A stretch of DNA of 22,176 nt. Source: Deltaproteobacteria bacterium (GTDB taxonomy: Bacteria; Desulfobacterota; Desulfobacteria; Desulfobacterales; Desulfosalsimonadaceae). Both the position numbers and the translations under genes were made by a program. Below are positions 14,447 through 21,149 of the stretch, in pieces. Positions within the stretch are counted from its first letter, which is position 1; each line of letters starts with the position of its first letter. The notes under the pieces were generated by a model that saw nothing but the letters and a program-made list of their open reading frames with translations, was not told the origin of the DNA and did no database searches. Location of the stretch: assembly GCA_024280875.1 (NCBI GenBank), contig JAJRPH010000123.1, positions 1 through 22,176 of the forward strand. Direction: 5' to 3'.

Positions 14447-15126
14447 TGGAACTTAAGGGCAGGCGTTCAAAGTTTTTTTTACGGGAACTTTTAAGCGCTA
14501 AAGATATCCGGGTTTCCATTGAAACCATATGCCAGTATCCGCCCCGGCAGAGTGTGAATTTTTTATTTTCTTTTTTCTATGACAAAGAGGAAATTATAAA
14601 ATGGCGGGCAATTGCCGCCTTTGGCCGGGTGGTTTCAATACTTGCGGACGAAAACATGGAGTCTGCCCGGGTTGTCATGCGCCGGCTGCTGTGGAATTTA
14701 AACGATGAATCCGGGGGAATCGGTTGGGGATCTCCGGAAGCCATGGGTGAGGTTACAGCCCGGCATCCGGGACTGGCGAAAGAATTTTCCTGTATACTCA
14801 GATCCTACATCCGGCCGGAGGAAAATTTTCTGGAATATGGAATGCTTCAACGGGGTGTTATCTGGGGAGTCGGACGACTGGCCCAGACCCGTCCTGACAG
14901 TTTACCGCAAACAGATTTGCATCTCTATCCATTTCTTAAATCTGATGATCCAGTTCATCGAGGATTAGCTGCCTGGGCACTCGGCAATCTGAAAAGCCTG
15001 AAGGCTGCGACATCACTTGAGCGTATGGTTCAAGATAAAAATGAGATTTTATTTTTCAATGATCTTCAGCTCAAATCTGTTACGGTTGGGTCGCTGGCAC
15101 AAGAAGCGTTGGTAAATCTGGGTTAG
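14446..15126 (+). CDS. HEAT-repeat protein, DVU0298-like
   Basis: The start is GTG 14446, whose G is the last base of the preceding stop (TAGTG), so translation is coupled. The product is 226 aa and all helical. It has repeat-like segments around KWRAIAAFGRVVS (~58-70), QRGVIWGVGRLAQ (~137-149) and HRGLAAWALGNLK (~171-183), spaced like HEAT/Armadillo units. I recognise the pattern DESGGIGWGSPEAMGE from the DVU0298 family of sulfate reducers. No enzymatic motif is present. HEAT proteins act as scaffolds; a role in assembly of the octaheme cytochrome or in redox complexes is a guess from its position. Confidence 0.82.
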   Translation: MELKGRRSKFFLRELLSAKDIRVSIETICQYPPRQSVNFLFSFFYDKEEIIKWRAIAAFGRVVSILADENMESARVVMRRLLWNLNDESGGIGWGSPEAMGEVTARHPGLAKEFSCILRSYIRPEENFLEYGMLQRGVIWGVGRLAQTRPDSLPQTDLHLYPFLKSDDPVHRGLAAWALGNLKSLKAATSLERMVQDKNEILFFNDLQLKSVTVGSLAQEALVNLG

Positions 15127-15165
15127 GCAAAAAAAGTGGTTGGACTAAAACCTATAGTTTTGGTT

Positions 15166-15251
15166 TGTCTTTGCGCGGAGTGAGGAACGAACGATGAAAC
15201 AATCTCCTTTTCCGATTAGATTGCTTTGGTCGTACCTCCCGAGCAATGACA
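15166..15251. repeat. Degenerate inverted intergenic repeat, 'TTGCGAGGAGCGAAGCGACGAAGCAATCT' type (shown in parts)
   Basis: Left arm 15166-15205 reads TGTCTTTGCGCGGAGTGAGG and ends in GAAACAATCT. The right arm ends GAGCAATGACA at 15251 and begins AGATTGCTTTGG. The arms are imperfect complements and look like decayed copies of a palindrome that I recall from many anaerobe genomes (CATTGCGAGG...GAAGCAATCT). No other copy is in the window. It lies between the HEAT gene and the ISF-ArsC fusion. Confidence 0.65.
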
Positions 15252-15326
15252 GAGAAATAAAATTTTAAGAGATTCCGTTTAAATTATTTATGGGCGGATA
15301 CCAGTTAAGTTTTTAAGGAGAACACA

Positions 15327-16295
15327 ATGTTCGTTCTGGGATTACAGGGAAGTCCGCGTAAAAAAGGAAATACCAATTTTCTGCTTTCTGCATTTATTGA
15401 TGAAGTGAAGACAAGGGGTGCGGAAACACAGATTATCACTGTTCCGGACAAAAATATACGCCCGTGCATCGGGTGCGCCAATTGTGAAAAAAAAGGGTTT
15501 TGTTCTATTAAAGATGATGACATGAGCCAGGAAATTTTTGGGTTGCTTCGCCGGGCGGATGTAGTGGTAATCGCCACCCCGATCTATTTTTATAATGCCA
15601 CTGCCCAGATGAAGCTTTTGATCGACAGGACACAGACCCTTTGGGCAAGAAAATACAAACTGGGCCTGACCGATCCTGGCCGCCCGGACCGTAAAGGGAT
15701 TCTCCTGTCCATCGGGGCCACCAAGGGGAAAAATCTTTTTGAGGGTATGATCCTCACGGCCAAATATTTTTTTGATGCAGTGGGTGCGAACTTTCATGGA
15801 AAGTTGACGTACTGGCGGATTGAAGATTTCGGTGATATGGCAAAACATGAAACTGTTCTATCAGATATTAAGAAAGAGGCGGACCGCCTGGGACCAATGC
15901 TCAAGCGTAAAAAGATATTGTTTGCCTGCCGGGAAAACGCCGGCCGCAGCCAGATGGCAAAGGCCTTTGCCCGGTATTATGCCGGCGGCGAGATTGACGC
16001 ATTCTGCGCGGGCAGTACTCCTTCGGAAACAATTAATCCCGTCATGGTTGAAGCCATGCAGGAATCAGGAATCGACGTGGCTTTTCAAAAGCCTCGCTCC
16101 ATTGATGATGCCGTTGCTGCCACCCAGCCGGATTTGATTATTACCATGGGATGCGGTGAAGAATGTCCGTTTATTCCCGGTGTCGAATATGAAGACTGGG
16201 ACCTGCCGGACCCGTCCGGACAGCCCATTGAATTTGTTAGAACCGTTCGAGATGAGATTGAAAAAAGGGTGAAGCATTTAATCGAAAAACTATGA
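15327..16295 (+). CDS. Fusion of iron-sulfur flavoprotein (FMN reductase) and ArsC/low-MW phosphatase domain
   Basis: The product is 322 aa in two domains. Residues 1-~185 form a flavodoxin-like FMN reductase (GSPRKKGNTN, ATPIYFYNAT) with the compact motif C47-x2-C50-x2-C53-x5-C59. That motif is typical of iron-sulfur flavoproteins, which bind one [4Fe-4S] plus FMN. Residues ~193-322 form a low-molecular-weight phosphatase/arsenate-reductase fold. Its P-loop is C199-x5-R205-S206 (CRENAGRS), with TMGCGEECPF giving C274 and C278 as possible relay cysteines and DWDLPDP holding the acid. The fusion could deliver flavin electrons to an oxidised ArsC, replacing thioredoxin; this is inference. AAGGAG precedes ATG. 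No arsB/acr3 or arsR gene is in the window. Confidence 0.88.
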   Translation: MFVLGLQGSPRKKGNTNFLLSAFIDEVKTRGAETQIITVPDKNIRPCIGCANCEKKGFCSIKDDDMSQEIFGLLRRADVVVIATPIYFYNATAQMKLLIDRTQTLWARKYKLGLTDPGRPDRKGILLSIGATKGKNLFEGMILTAKYFFDAVGANFHGKLTYWRIEDFGDMAKHETVLSDIKKEADRLGPMLKRKKILFACRENAGRSQMAKAFARYYAGGEIDAFCAGSTPSETINPVMVEAMQESGIDVAFQKPRSIDDAVAATQPDLIITMGCGEECPFIPGVEYEDWDLPDPSGQPIEFVRTVRDEIEKRVKHLIEKL

Positions 16296-16374
16296 TGGTT
16301 TTGTACTTGAATTAACTTGTCCATTATTTCAAATGGTTATGGATGAGTTATTCGGAAGTGCTGGGATGACTAAG

Positions 16375-17352
16375 TTAAAAATGTAAATCCAGGCCAAGAT
16401 CATCGATTAACGCAAGATCATCTTCCGGCGTTCGGCCTTTTATGGTGAGAAGATCGCCGACGATCATGCCATTTGCCCCTGAAAGAAACACAAGATGCTG
16501 GGCGTCCTTGAAAATTTCAAGCCGACCGGCACCCAGTTTGATGTCCTTTTCCGGCATAATAAAACGAGCCAGGGCAATCGCTTTCACTGCGTCCCACAGC
16601 GGTATTCGAGCAATTTTTTCAAGCGCTGTGCCCTTTATGGGCACTAAAAAGTTTATCGGCACGGAATCCGGGTCTAACTCCCGTATCTCGTAAAGAAAAT
16701 CAAGGCGGTCCTTTTCGGATTCACCCATGCCGAGTATCCCCCCGACGCAGGTCTCAAGCCCCGCCTTTTGAGCCGCCCTAATCGTTGCAACCCGGTCGTC
16801 ATAAGAGTGGGTTGTGCAGATATGCGGGTAGAAGTTTTTTGATGTTTCAATATTATGGTGATAGCGGGTAAGCCCTCCCTTTTTCAGGTATAAGAAATCA
16901 TCCTCGGTAAGTATGCCAAGAGATGCGCAGGGCTTTTGCAAAAGTTTTTTTTTATAAAATCCCGCCACCGTTTGCTTCACGATTTCCAGTTCATTGTTGT
17001 TTAAACCCTTCCCGGCAGTTACAATACTAAACCGTCTGCTGTGCATTTCTTCTTTTGCGGCCCGTTCAAGCATTTGCTGACCTGACATGAGGGGGTAGGA
17101 GTCCTGGTCCGTGTGGTGATTTGCAGACTGGGCACAGAAAGCGCAATCCTCACTGCATCGGCCGCTTTTTGCATTAACGATGGCGCATGTTGTTACGCTG
17201 TTGCCCTTGAAATGCCGTCTTATCTCTGATGCGGCAAAAAGAAGATGATGGAATTGATCTTTTTCAAGGTGAAGGATGTCAAGGGCATCTTTCCGCTCAA
17301 GGGTCTTATTGCGTTTAACTTTATCTATGAGTTTAATCACTCCATTATTCAT
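16375..17352 (-). CDS. bioB: Biotin synthase
   Basis: The product is 325 aa, the usual length. The radical-SAM cluster motif is C66-x3-C70-x2-C73 within GRCSEDCAFCAQS. Other family marks are YHHNIETS, TTHSYDDRV, GGILGMGE and NFLVPIKGT, with the active-site region KLGAGRLE near the end, which supplies the Arg ligand of the second, sulfur-donor cluster. The enzyme inserts sulfur into dethiobiotin. It is transcribed leftward, convergent with the ISF-ArsC fusion, 79 bp apart. No other biotin genes are nearby, so it is a lone bioB. No BirA-type operator was recognised upstream. Confidence 0.97.
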   Translation of the reverse strand: MNNGVIKLIDKVKRNKTLERKDALDILHLEKDQFHHLLFAASEIRRHFKGNSVTTCAIVNAKSGRCSEDCAFCAQSANHHTDQDSYPLMSGQQMLERAAKEEMHSRRFSIVTAGKGLNNNELEIVKQTVAGFYKKKLLQKPCASLGILTEDDFLYLKKGGLTRYHHNIETSKNFYPHICTTHSYDDRVATIRAAQKAGLETCVGGILGMGESEKDRLDFLYEIRELDPDSVPINFLVPIKGTALEKIARIPLWDAVKAIALARFIMPEKDIKLGAGRLEIFKDAQHLVFLSGANGMIVGDLLTIKGRTPEDDLALIDDLGLDLHF

Positions 17353-17480
17353 TGTATATCCTGTCCACTCTATGATATTTTAATAATTTTCGGGATGTTC
17401 GGGTAATTATATCATTCCTGAAAGGTTTACCGCACCGGTGAATAAATATACTCAATGTTTGTCAGAGTAAAGCAGTTTTT

Positions 17481-17519
17481 GAACGTTCAACATCCAACGC
17501 TGAACATCGAATGATGAAA
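17481..17519. repeat. Short 'GAAC-TTC / GAACATCGAA' type intergenic repeat
   Basis: The stretch is built of imperfect ~10-nt units (GAACGTTCAAC, ATCCAACGCT, GAACATCGAA, TGATGAAA). I associate such tracts with intergenic repeats in Desulfobacterota genomes. It lies in the 503-bp gap between bioB and mgtE. A related but different element is at 10649-10734. Confidence 0.45.
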
Positions 17520-17573
17520 TTGCTTCCGCTCCGCCAGTTTTATTGTTTATAAAAACAGGATCAATAGTTATGG

Positions 17574-17602
17574 TTGACAACCATTGGCTATGATAATAAT
17601 AG
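17574..17602 (+). promoter_or_regulatory. Possible promoter TTGACA-N17-TAATAG before the mgtE leader
   Basis: A perfect -35 hexamer (17574-17579) is followed at 17 bp by a weak -10 (17597-17602). Transcription from here would give a leader of about 245 nt before mgtE, which contains several hairpins. Confidence 0.35.
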
Positions 17603-17660
17603 ATAGCTCGCGTAATGATAATTTTTTAAACTGATTTTTTTTCAAAAGAAAGGCATTAAA

Positions 17661-17789
17661 ATGAATGATTCCGATGGCAGTCAAACCTGCCGGAAAAATT
17701 CTTTAACCACAGCAAAAGATTCCGAAGACCCTTTATCGCAGGAAAACAGGTCTGCGGCCTCAGGATTAACCACTCCCCATCTACCATAG
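17661..17789 (+). CDS. Possible 42-aa leader peptide upstream of mgtE
   Basis: ATG 17661 follows GAAAGG at a good distance, and the frame runs 42 codons to TAG 17787-17789. The peptide is polar and rich in Ser and Thr (MNDSDGSQTC at the start), with no recognised domain. Because the frame crosses three hairpin arms of the leader, translation would change RNA folding; this could be a regulatory peptide. It could equally be a chance frame within a structured RNA. Confidence 0.3.
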   Translation: MNDSDGSQTCRKNSLTTAKDSEDPLSQENRSAASGLTTPHLP

Positions 17790-17835
17790 CGAATAGGGGG
17801 TTCTTTTCCTTCAGGCCGCTGAGTTTTCAAGCGGC
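17669..17835 (+). promoter_or_regulatory. Structured mgtE leader with alternative hairpins
   Basis: Stems visible in the leader: TTCC/GGAA plus GGCAG/CTGCC (17669-17695); AGACC/GGTCT (17726-17730 with 17749-17753); GCGGCCT/AGGCCGC (17754-17760 with 17813-17819); CCCC/GGGG inside the latter; and GCCGCT/AGCGGC (17815-17820 with 17830-17835). The last two share 17815-17819 and cannot form together. The final hairpin ends 5 nt before the ribosome site GGAAGGAGGA. This looks like a switch, perhaps responding to magnesium. I could not match it to the M-box consensus I remember. Confidence 0.5.
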
Positions 17836-17855
17836 AGTACGGAAGGAGGACGCCC

Positions 17856-19235
17856 ATGAAAAACCCGCTGCTTGTTCCCGAACTCCGGGAACTCATCAAA
17901 GATAATAATACTCAGTCACTCAAAGATTTTTGTGAATCCGGCCATCCGGCCATTATCGCGGAACTCATTGCCGCATTGTCGCCTGATGTTGCGTGGCAGG
18001 TACTCCTGCATGCTGATCGGCCGATTCGTTCAGACATATTCAGCCATATGGATATCGACTTTCAGACGGAACTCGTGTCTTTCCTGCTGCGGGAAGACGT
18101 GGCCAGTCTCATGGCGGACATGGCACCGGATGACAGGGCTGATTTATTCAAGCGCATGCCCGAAGAACGTCGTGAATCGATCCTGCCGGGGATGGCGTAT
18201 GCAGAACGTGAAGATATCCGCAGGCTTGCCGCTTATGAAGAAGGAACCGCAGGGTCCGTTATGACATCCGATTATGCGCTGCTGTCTCTCGGAATGACAG
18301 CTGCCCAGGCAATTGACCGGCTCCGGTGGGAAGCGCCCAATAAAGAGACGATTTATTACGCGTATGTAGTGGATAATTCAAGAAAACTCCTCGGATTGGT
18401 ATCGCTAAAGGATCTGATTCTGGCCCCTCCCAGTGCGATGATTGACGATATTATGTACCGGGATGTTTTATTCGTCCGGATTGACGATGATCAGGAAGAC
18501 GTCGTCGGCAAGATCCGTAAGTACGATCTCCTCGCCCTCCCGGTCATTAACGGTAACGATGCCCTGGTCGGGATTGTCACCCATGATGACGCCCTTGATA
18601 TTATCACTCAGGAGTACACCGAAGACATGGAAAAAATCATGGCTATCGGCGGGTCTCATGAAAATGCCGTTTATATGAAAACGCCGTCCTGGCAGCATTT
18701 CAAGAATCGGGCCGGATGGGTCGTGATGCTTGCCGTTCTTGGACTGGTTTCCGGTTTTATCGTCCAGAAGTATGAAGGTATTCTCCTGCAATTTACCATT
18801 ATGGCTGCATTCATGCCTATGCTTGCCGATACAGGTGGCAATACCGGCTCTCAGTCTTCCACCCTTGTGGTGCGCGCCCTTGCCCTGGAAGAGATCACCG
18901 CCAAAGATATTCTGAGAGTCCTCTTCAAGGAGCTCAAAGTAGCTATTTTGCTGGGCCTGATGCTTGGCATCATTGCATTCGCCAGGGTAGTTCTGTTCGG
19001 AGGCGGCAGCACAATTCCGCCGGGATTTAACATTGGCCTGATCGGGGTTGCCATTGCTATTGCGCTGTCGCTCCAGGTGATCACCGCGACTTTAATTGGC
19101 GCAGTCCTTCCCATCATCGCATCTTCCCTGAAGCTTGATCCGGCAGTCGTCGCCAGTCCGGCCCTGACCACCATCGTTGACATCACGGGCTTACTTATCT
19201 ATTTTCAGACCGCTAAGATGGTTCTCGGTATCTGA
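17856..19235 (+). CDS. mgtE: MgtE-type magnesium transporter
   Basis: The product is 459 aa, the normal length. The N-terminal helical domain (~1-125) includes the MgtE_N-type DDRADLFKRMPEE. Two CBS domains follow (~130-255), then five membrane helices from ~285. The pore-helix signatures are PMLADTGGNTGSQS and DPAVVASPALTTIVD, the latter with the conserved Asp that helps coordinate Mg2+. In the family the cytosolic domains bind Mg2+ and close the channel. GGAGG lies before ATG. It is a single-gene unit behind a long structured leader and converges on hgcB. Confidence 0.96.
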   Translation: MKNPLLVPELRELIKDNNTQSLKDFCESGHPAIIAELIAALSPDVAWQVLLHADRPIRSDIFSHMDIDFQTELVSFLLREDVASLMADMAPDDRADLFKRMPEERRESILPGMAYAEREDIRRLAAYEEGTAGSVMTSDYALLSLGMTAAQAIDRLRWEAPNKETIYYAYVVDNSRKLLGLVSLKDLILAPPSAMIDDIMYRDVLFVRIDDDQEDVVGKIRKYDLLALPVINGNDALVGIVTHDDALDIITQEYTEDMEKIMAIGGSHENAVYMKTPSWQHFKNRAGWVVMLAVLGLVSGFIVQKYEGILLQFTIMAAFMPMLADTGGNTGSQSSTLVVRALALEEITAKDILRVLFKELKVAILLGLMLGIIAFARVVLFGGGSTIPPGFNIGLIGVAIAIALSLQVITATLIGAVLPIIASSLKLDPAVVASPALTTIVDITGLLIYFQTAKMVLGI

Positions 19236-19421
19236 AAAACTGATATACAGCCGGACAATAATTATTGCGGTGGGACAAAAGTAAAAAAAGGGTTATGTTT
19301 GACCGGATTTATATTTAAAAAAATTAATACCATTGATTCACAAGTAATCAGGCAAGTTGTTCAGTTATTGTTTTTTGGTACCTTATGTATATGATGTCTC
19401 AGAAAATGATTGATAAGGAAA

Positions 19422-19742
19422 TCATCCATCCCCGCATTCCGCCAGGGAATCCGGCGATTCAATAACACAGCAGCAGCCACCACTACTTTTAAGGCCTAAT
19501 GCAGTGTTGATCACAGCGGCCGCACACCCGACACCGGCATCGACGCTGATGGCAGAGACCGGGCAGTTCATTTTACAGGCCCCGCATTCCATACAGGCAT
19601 CTTTGTTGATAATCTCAGCCTTGGTGGAGTTGATTGCAAAGACTTCGTGCGGACAGACTTGTGTACACATTCCGCAACCGATACATTTGTCCTGATCCAG
19701 CATCAGTGTTGTCACATCTTTTAAATAAATAAAATTATTCAT
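19422..19742 (-). CDS. hgcB: HgcB, ferredoxin-like partner in mercury methylation
   Basis: The product is 106 aa. It has two [4Fe-4S] motifs, C20-x2-C23-x2-C26-x3-C30-P and C50-x2-C53-x2-C56-x3-C60-P. The lone C73 in VDAGVGCAAA matches the extra conserved Cys of HgcB. The C-terminal vicinal cysteines are also present, here as a triplet C90-C91-C92 (GGCCCV), plus C103. HgcB is thought to reduce the corrinoid of HgcA and to bind and pass Hg(II) via its C-terminal cysteines. It starts 13 nt after the hgcA stop, as expected for the pair. The ribosome site is weak. Together with HgcA it predicts methylmercury formation. Confidence 0.94.
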   Translation of the reverse strand: MNNFIYLKDVTTLMLDQDKCIGCGMCTQVCPHEVFAINSTKAEIINKDACMECGACKMNCPVSAISVDAGVGCAAAVINTALGLKSSGGCCCVIESPDSLAECGDG

Positions 19743-19755
19743 TTTTAATCCGTTT

Positions 19756-20937
19756 TTATGCGTTTGTCATATACATCGAACCCATCCATATCAGCAGTCC
19801 GGAAATTACGGCCAGAATCTGCAAGGGGACCGCGAGTTTCATTTCTTTCCGGACACCGGAAAGGGATGTATAAGTTGATGCGCCTGTAAAATTCATTCCC
19901 AGAAAAGAAGAAAGGCCGGAAGCCAGCAGGAACATAGCAAGAACATAGCCGGCTTGCAGAGTGTTGGATGAAATTATTAAAAATAGTGCGAAAATAACCA
20001 CGCAAGTCATCAGGCCGGCCGCCATTGCCTTGAATGAAAAAGCCTTTCCCGGTAGCCAGGGCAGGGCAGCTGGGGTGATGATGGTTCCGGCCGCCAGTCC
20101 GCCAATGAGCATGATGATACCAAACAGGCTGTTTGTCATGGCATTTTCCAAAAAAGACCCGGAGCCGAAAAAGCCGCTCAGGACAAATATCACCGGCAGG
20201 ATGATTGCCATATATTTGAGAGATGGAATTAGTTCCATGGGAATCAGAACAAGGCGTTCAGACAGGGGGAAATCTTTTTTCCGCATTGCAGGCGTTGTCT
20301 GATATTCGGATTTGATGAATACCGGTATGTCAGTTGCCCGGATCGGGCCATAAACAACTTTAAAGCCGGTCTGTTTTTTGACCACATGTGCCGCAATCCC
20401 GGGCGCGCCAAGCTGGGGGACGATCAGTTTCCGGTGGGACAAAACCTCCGAAAGTCTGTTTGCTTTAATTTTGCGGATCAGTTCAGCGGTGCCGAACGTG
20501 CGTTTACCGGCCGCGCACCAGACATTAATTCCGTCTGTGTTTAAAACAAGTATCCAGGCGCTGATGCCGGACAGGGCACTTCTAAGCTTGTCAAAACTTA
20601 ATTTGTAATTGGCGGACACAAAAACATTGGATTCACTGGTCGGCCTGCCAAGGGCGTAAAGACCCGGGTCAACGGTATAATTCATCCGGTTAACCCCCCA
20701 CCGGGCCTTAATGGTTCCGACATGGTCATTTGCAGTAAGCCGGGAACCGACCACGGGAATATCCTGATCATTAAATTTAATGCTGCTGATCACAAAAGAC
20801 TGGTTTAACCTGGGAAAGCCATCCTGGCTGTCATGGCCGGACGGTCAGCACGAGGAAACGGGTTGAAAAACCGGTTCATTGCTCAATGGCAGAAACGCTT
20901 GTTCACTTGGTTGGTTGGTTTCTGAAATATTTTTCAT
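19756..20937 (-). CDS. hgcA: HgcA, corrinoid mercury methyltransferase; in-frame UGA, probable selenoprotein
   Basis: The corrinoid-binding signature NVWCAAGK is complete, with C141 in the long numbering. YKLSFDKLR and PQLGAPGIAAH are family motifs, and about five C-terminal membrane helices follow. The enzyme transfers a methyl group from a cobamide to Hg(II). The frame from GTG 20793 gives 345 aa, but no ribosome site precedes it. Coding sequence continues upstream through FPRLNQSF, across a UGA at 20847-20845 (codon 31), to ATG 20937, preceded by AAAGG. The context is SSC-UGA-PSGHDS, so decoding as selenocysteine would give a 393-aa HgcA with a Cys30-Sec31 pair. A SECIS-like hairpin follows the UGA. 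If selenocysteine is not inserted, only the short form could be made. Confidence 0.9.
20817..20847 (-). promoter_or_regulatory. Candidate bacterial SECIS element with UGA codon of hgcA
   Basis: The UGA is 20847-20845 (read leftward). Fifteen nt later AGCC pairs with GGCU around the loop AGGAU (20829-20817); GA/UC can extend the stem past one mismatch. The loop lies 19 nt from the UGA, close to the 17 nt of the E. coli fdhF SECIS, whose loop begins AGGU. An alternative stem GGCCAU/AUGGCU shares these bases. Confidence 0.55.
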
Positions 20938-20950
20938 TTAATGGCCTTTA

Positions 20951-20972
20951 TTATATGATTTTTACCATATAA
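20951..20972. promoter_or_regulatory. Inverted repeat TTATATG-N8-CATATAA at the hgcA promoter
   Basis: A perfect 7+8+7 dyad overlaps the -10 box of the leftward hgcA promoter and ends 13 bp before the ATG at 20937. A dimeric repressor bound here would block transcription. ArsR-like regulators have been linked to hgc genes elsewhere, but no regulator gene lies beside this pair. Confidence 0.5.
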
Positions 20973-20996
20973 TAAGTGTGATTCGGCAGATTTCAA
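20969..20996 (-). promoter_or_regulatory. hgcA promoter TTGAAA-N16-TATTAT
   Basis: Read leftward, TTGAAA (20996-20991) and TATTAT (20974-20969) are 16 bp apart. The predicted transcription start falls near 20962, about 25 bp before the upstream ATG at 20937. This supports the long form of HgcA: the whole UGA-containing region would be within the transcript. Confidence 0.5.
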
Positions 20997-21149
20997 GTTG
21001 TGATTTTGTAAGACGGTTCATTTATGAATTCATCATTGAAAAATTTTTAATTTGCCTTTAGTCTAATATAGTATTTAATATCAAAAAGTTGGGTCAATAA
21101 CTGAAACGAAGCAGGTAACCAGATGGCTTAAAAACATTCGGGAGAGGCC

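Noticed and set aside
17681..17899. 72-codon minus-strand frame over the mgtE leader
   Set aside because: It overlaps the mgtE start and ribosome site, and the sequence is better explained as a structured leader on the plus strand.
19233..19406. Readthrough of the mgtE UGA stop as selenocysteine
   Set aside because: An open frame continues past the stop, but MgtE has its full length and ends after its last membrane helix, and there is no Cys or Sec context.
19756..20793. Short hgcA form starting at GTG 20793
   Set aside because: There is no ribosome site, and the frame continues upstream with plausible protein to a UGA and beyond to a supported ATG. I prefer the long form, though reinitiation at the GTG cannot be excluded.
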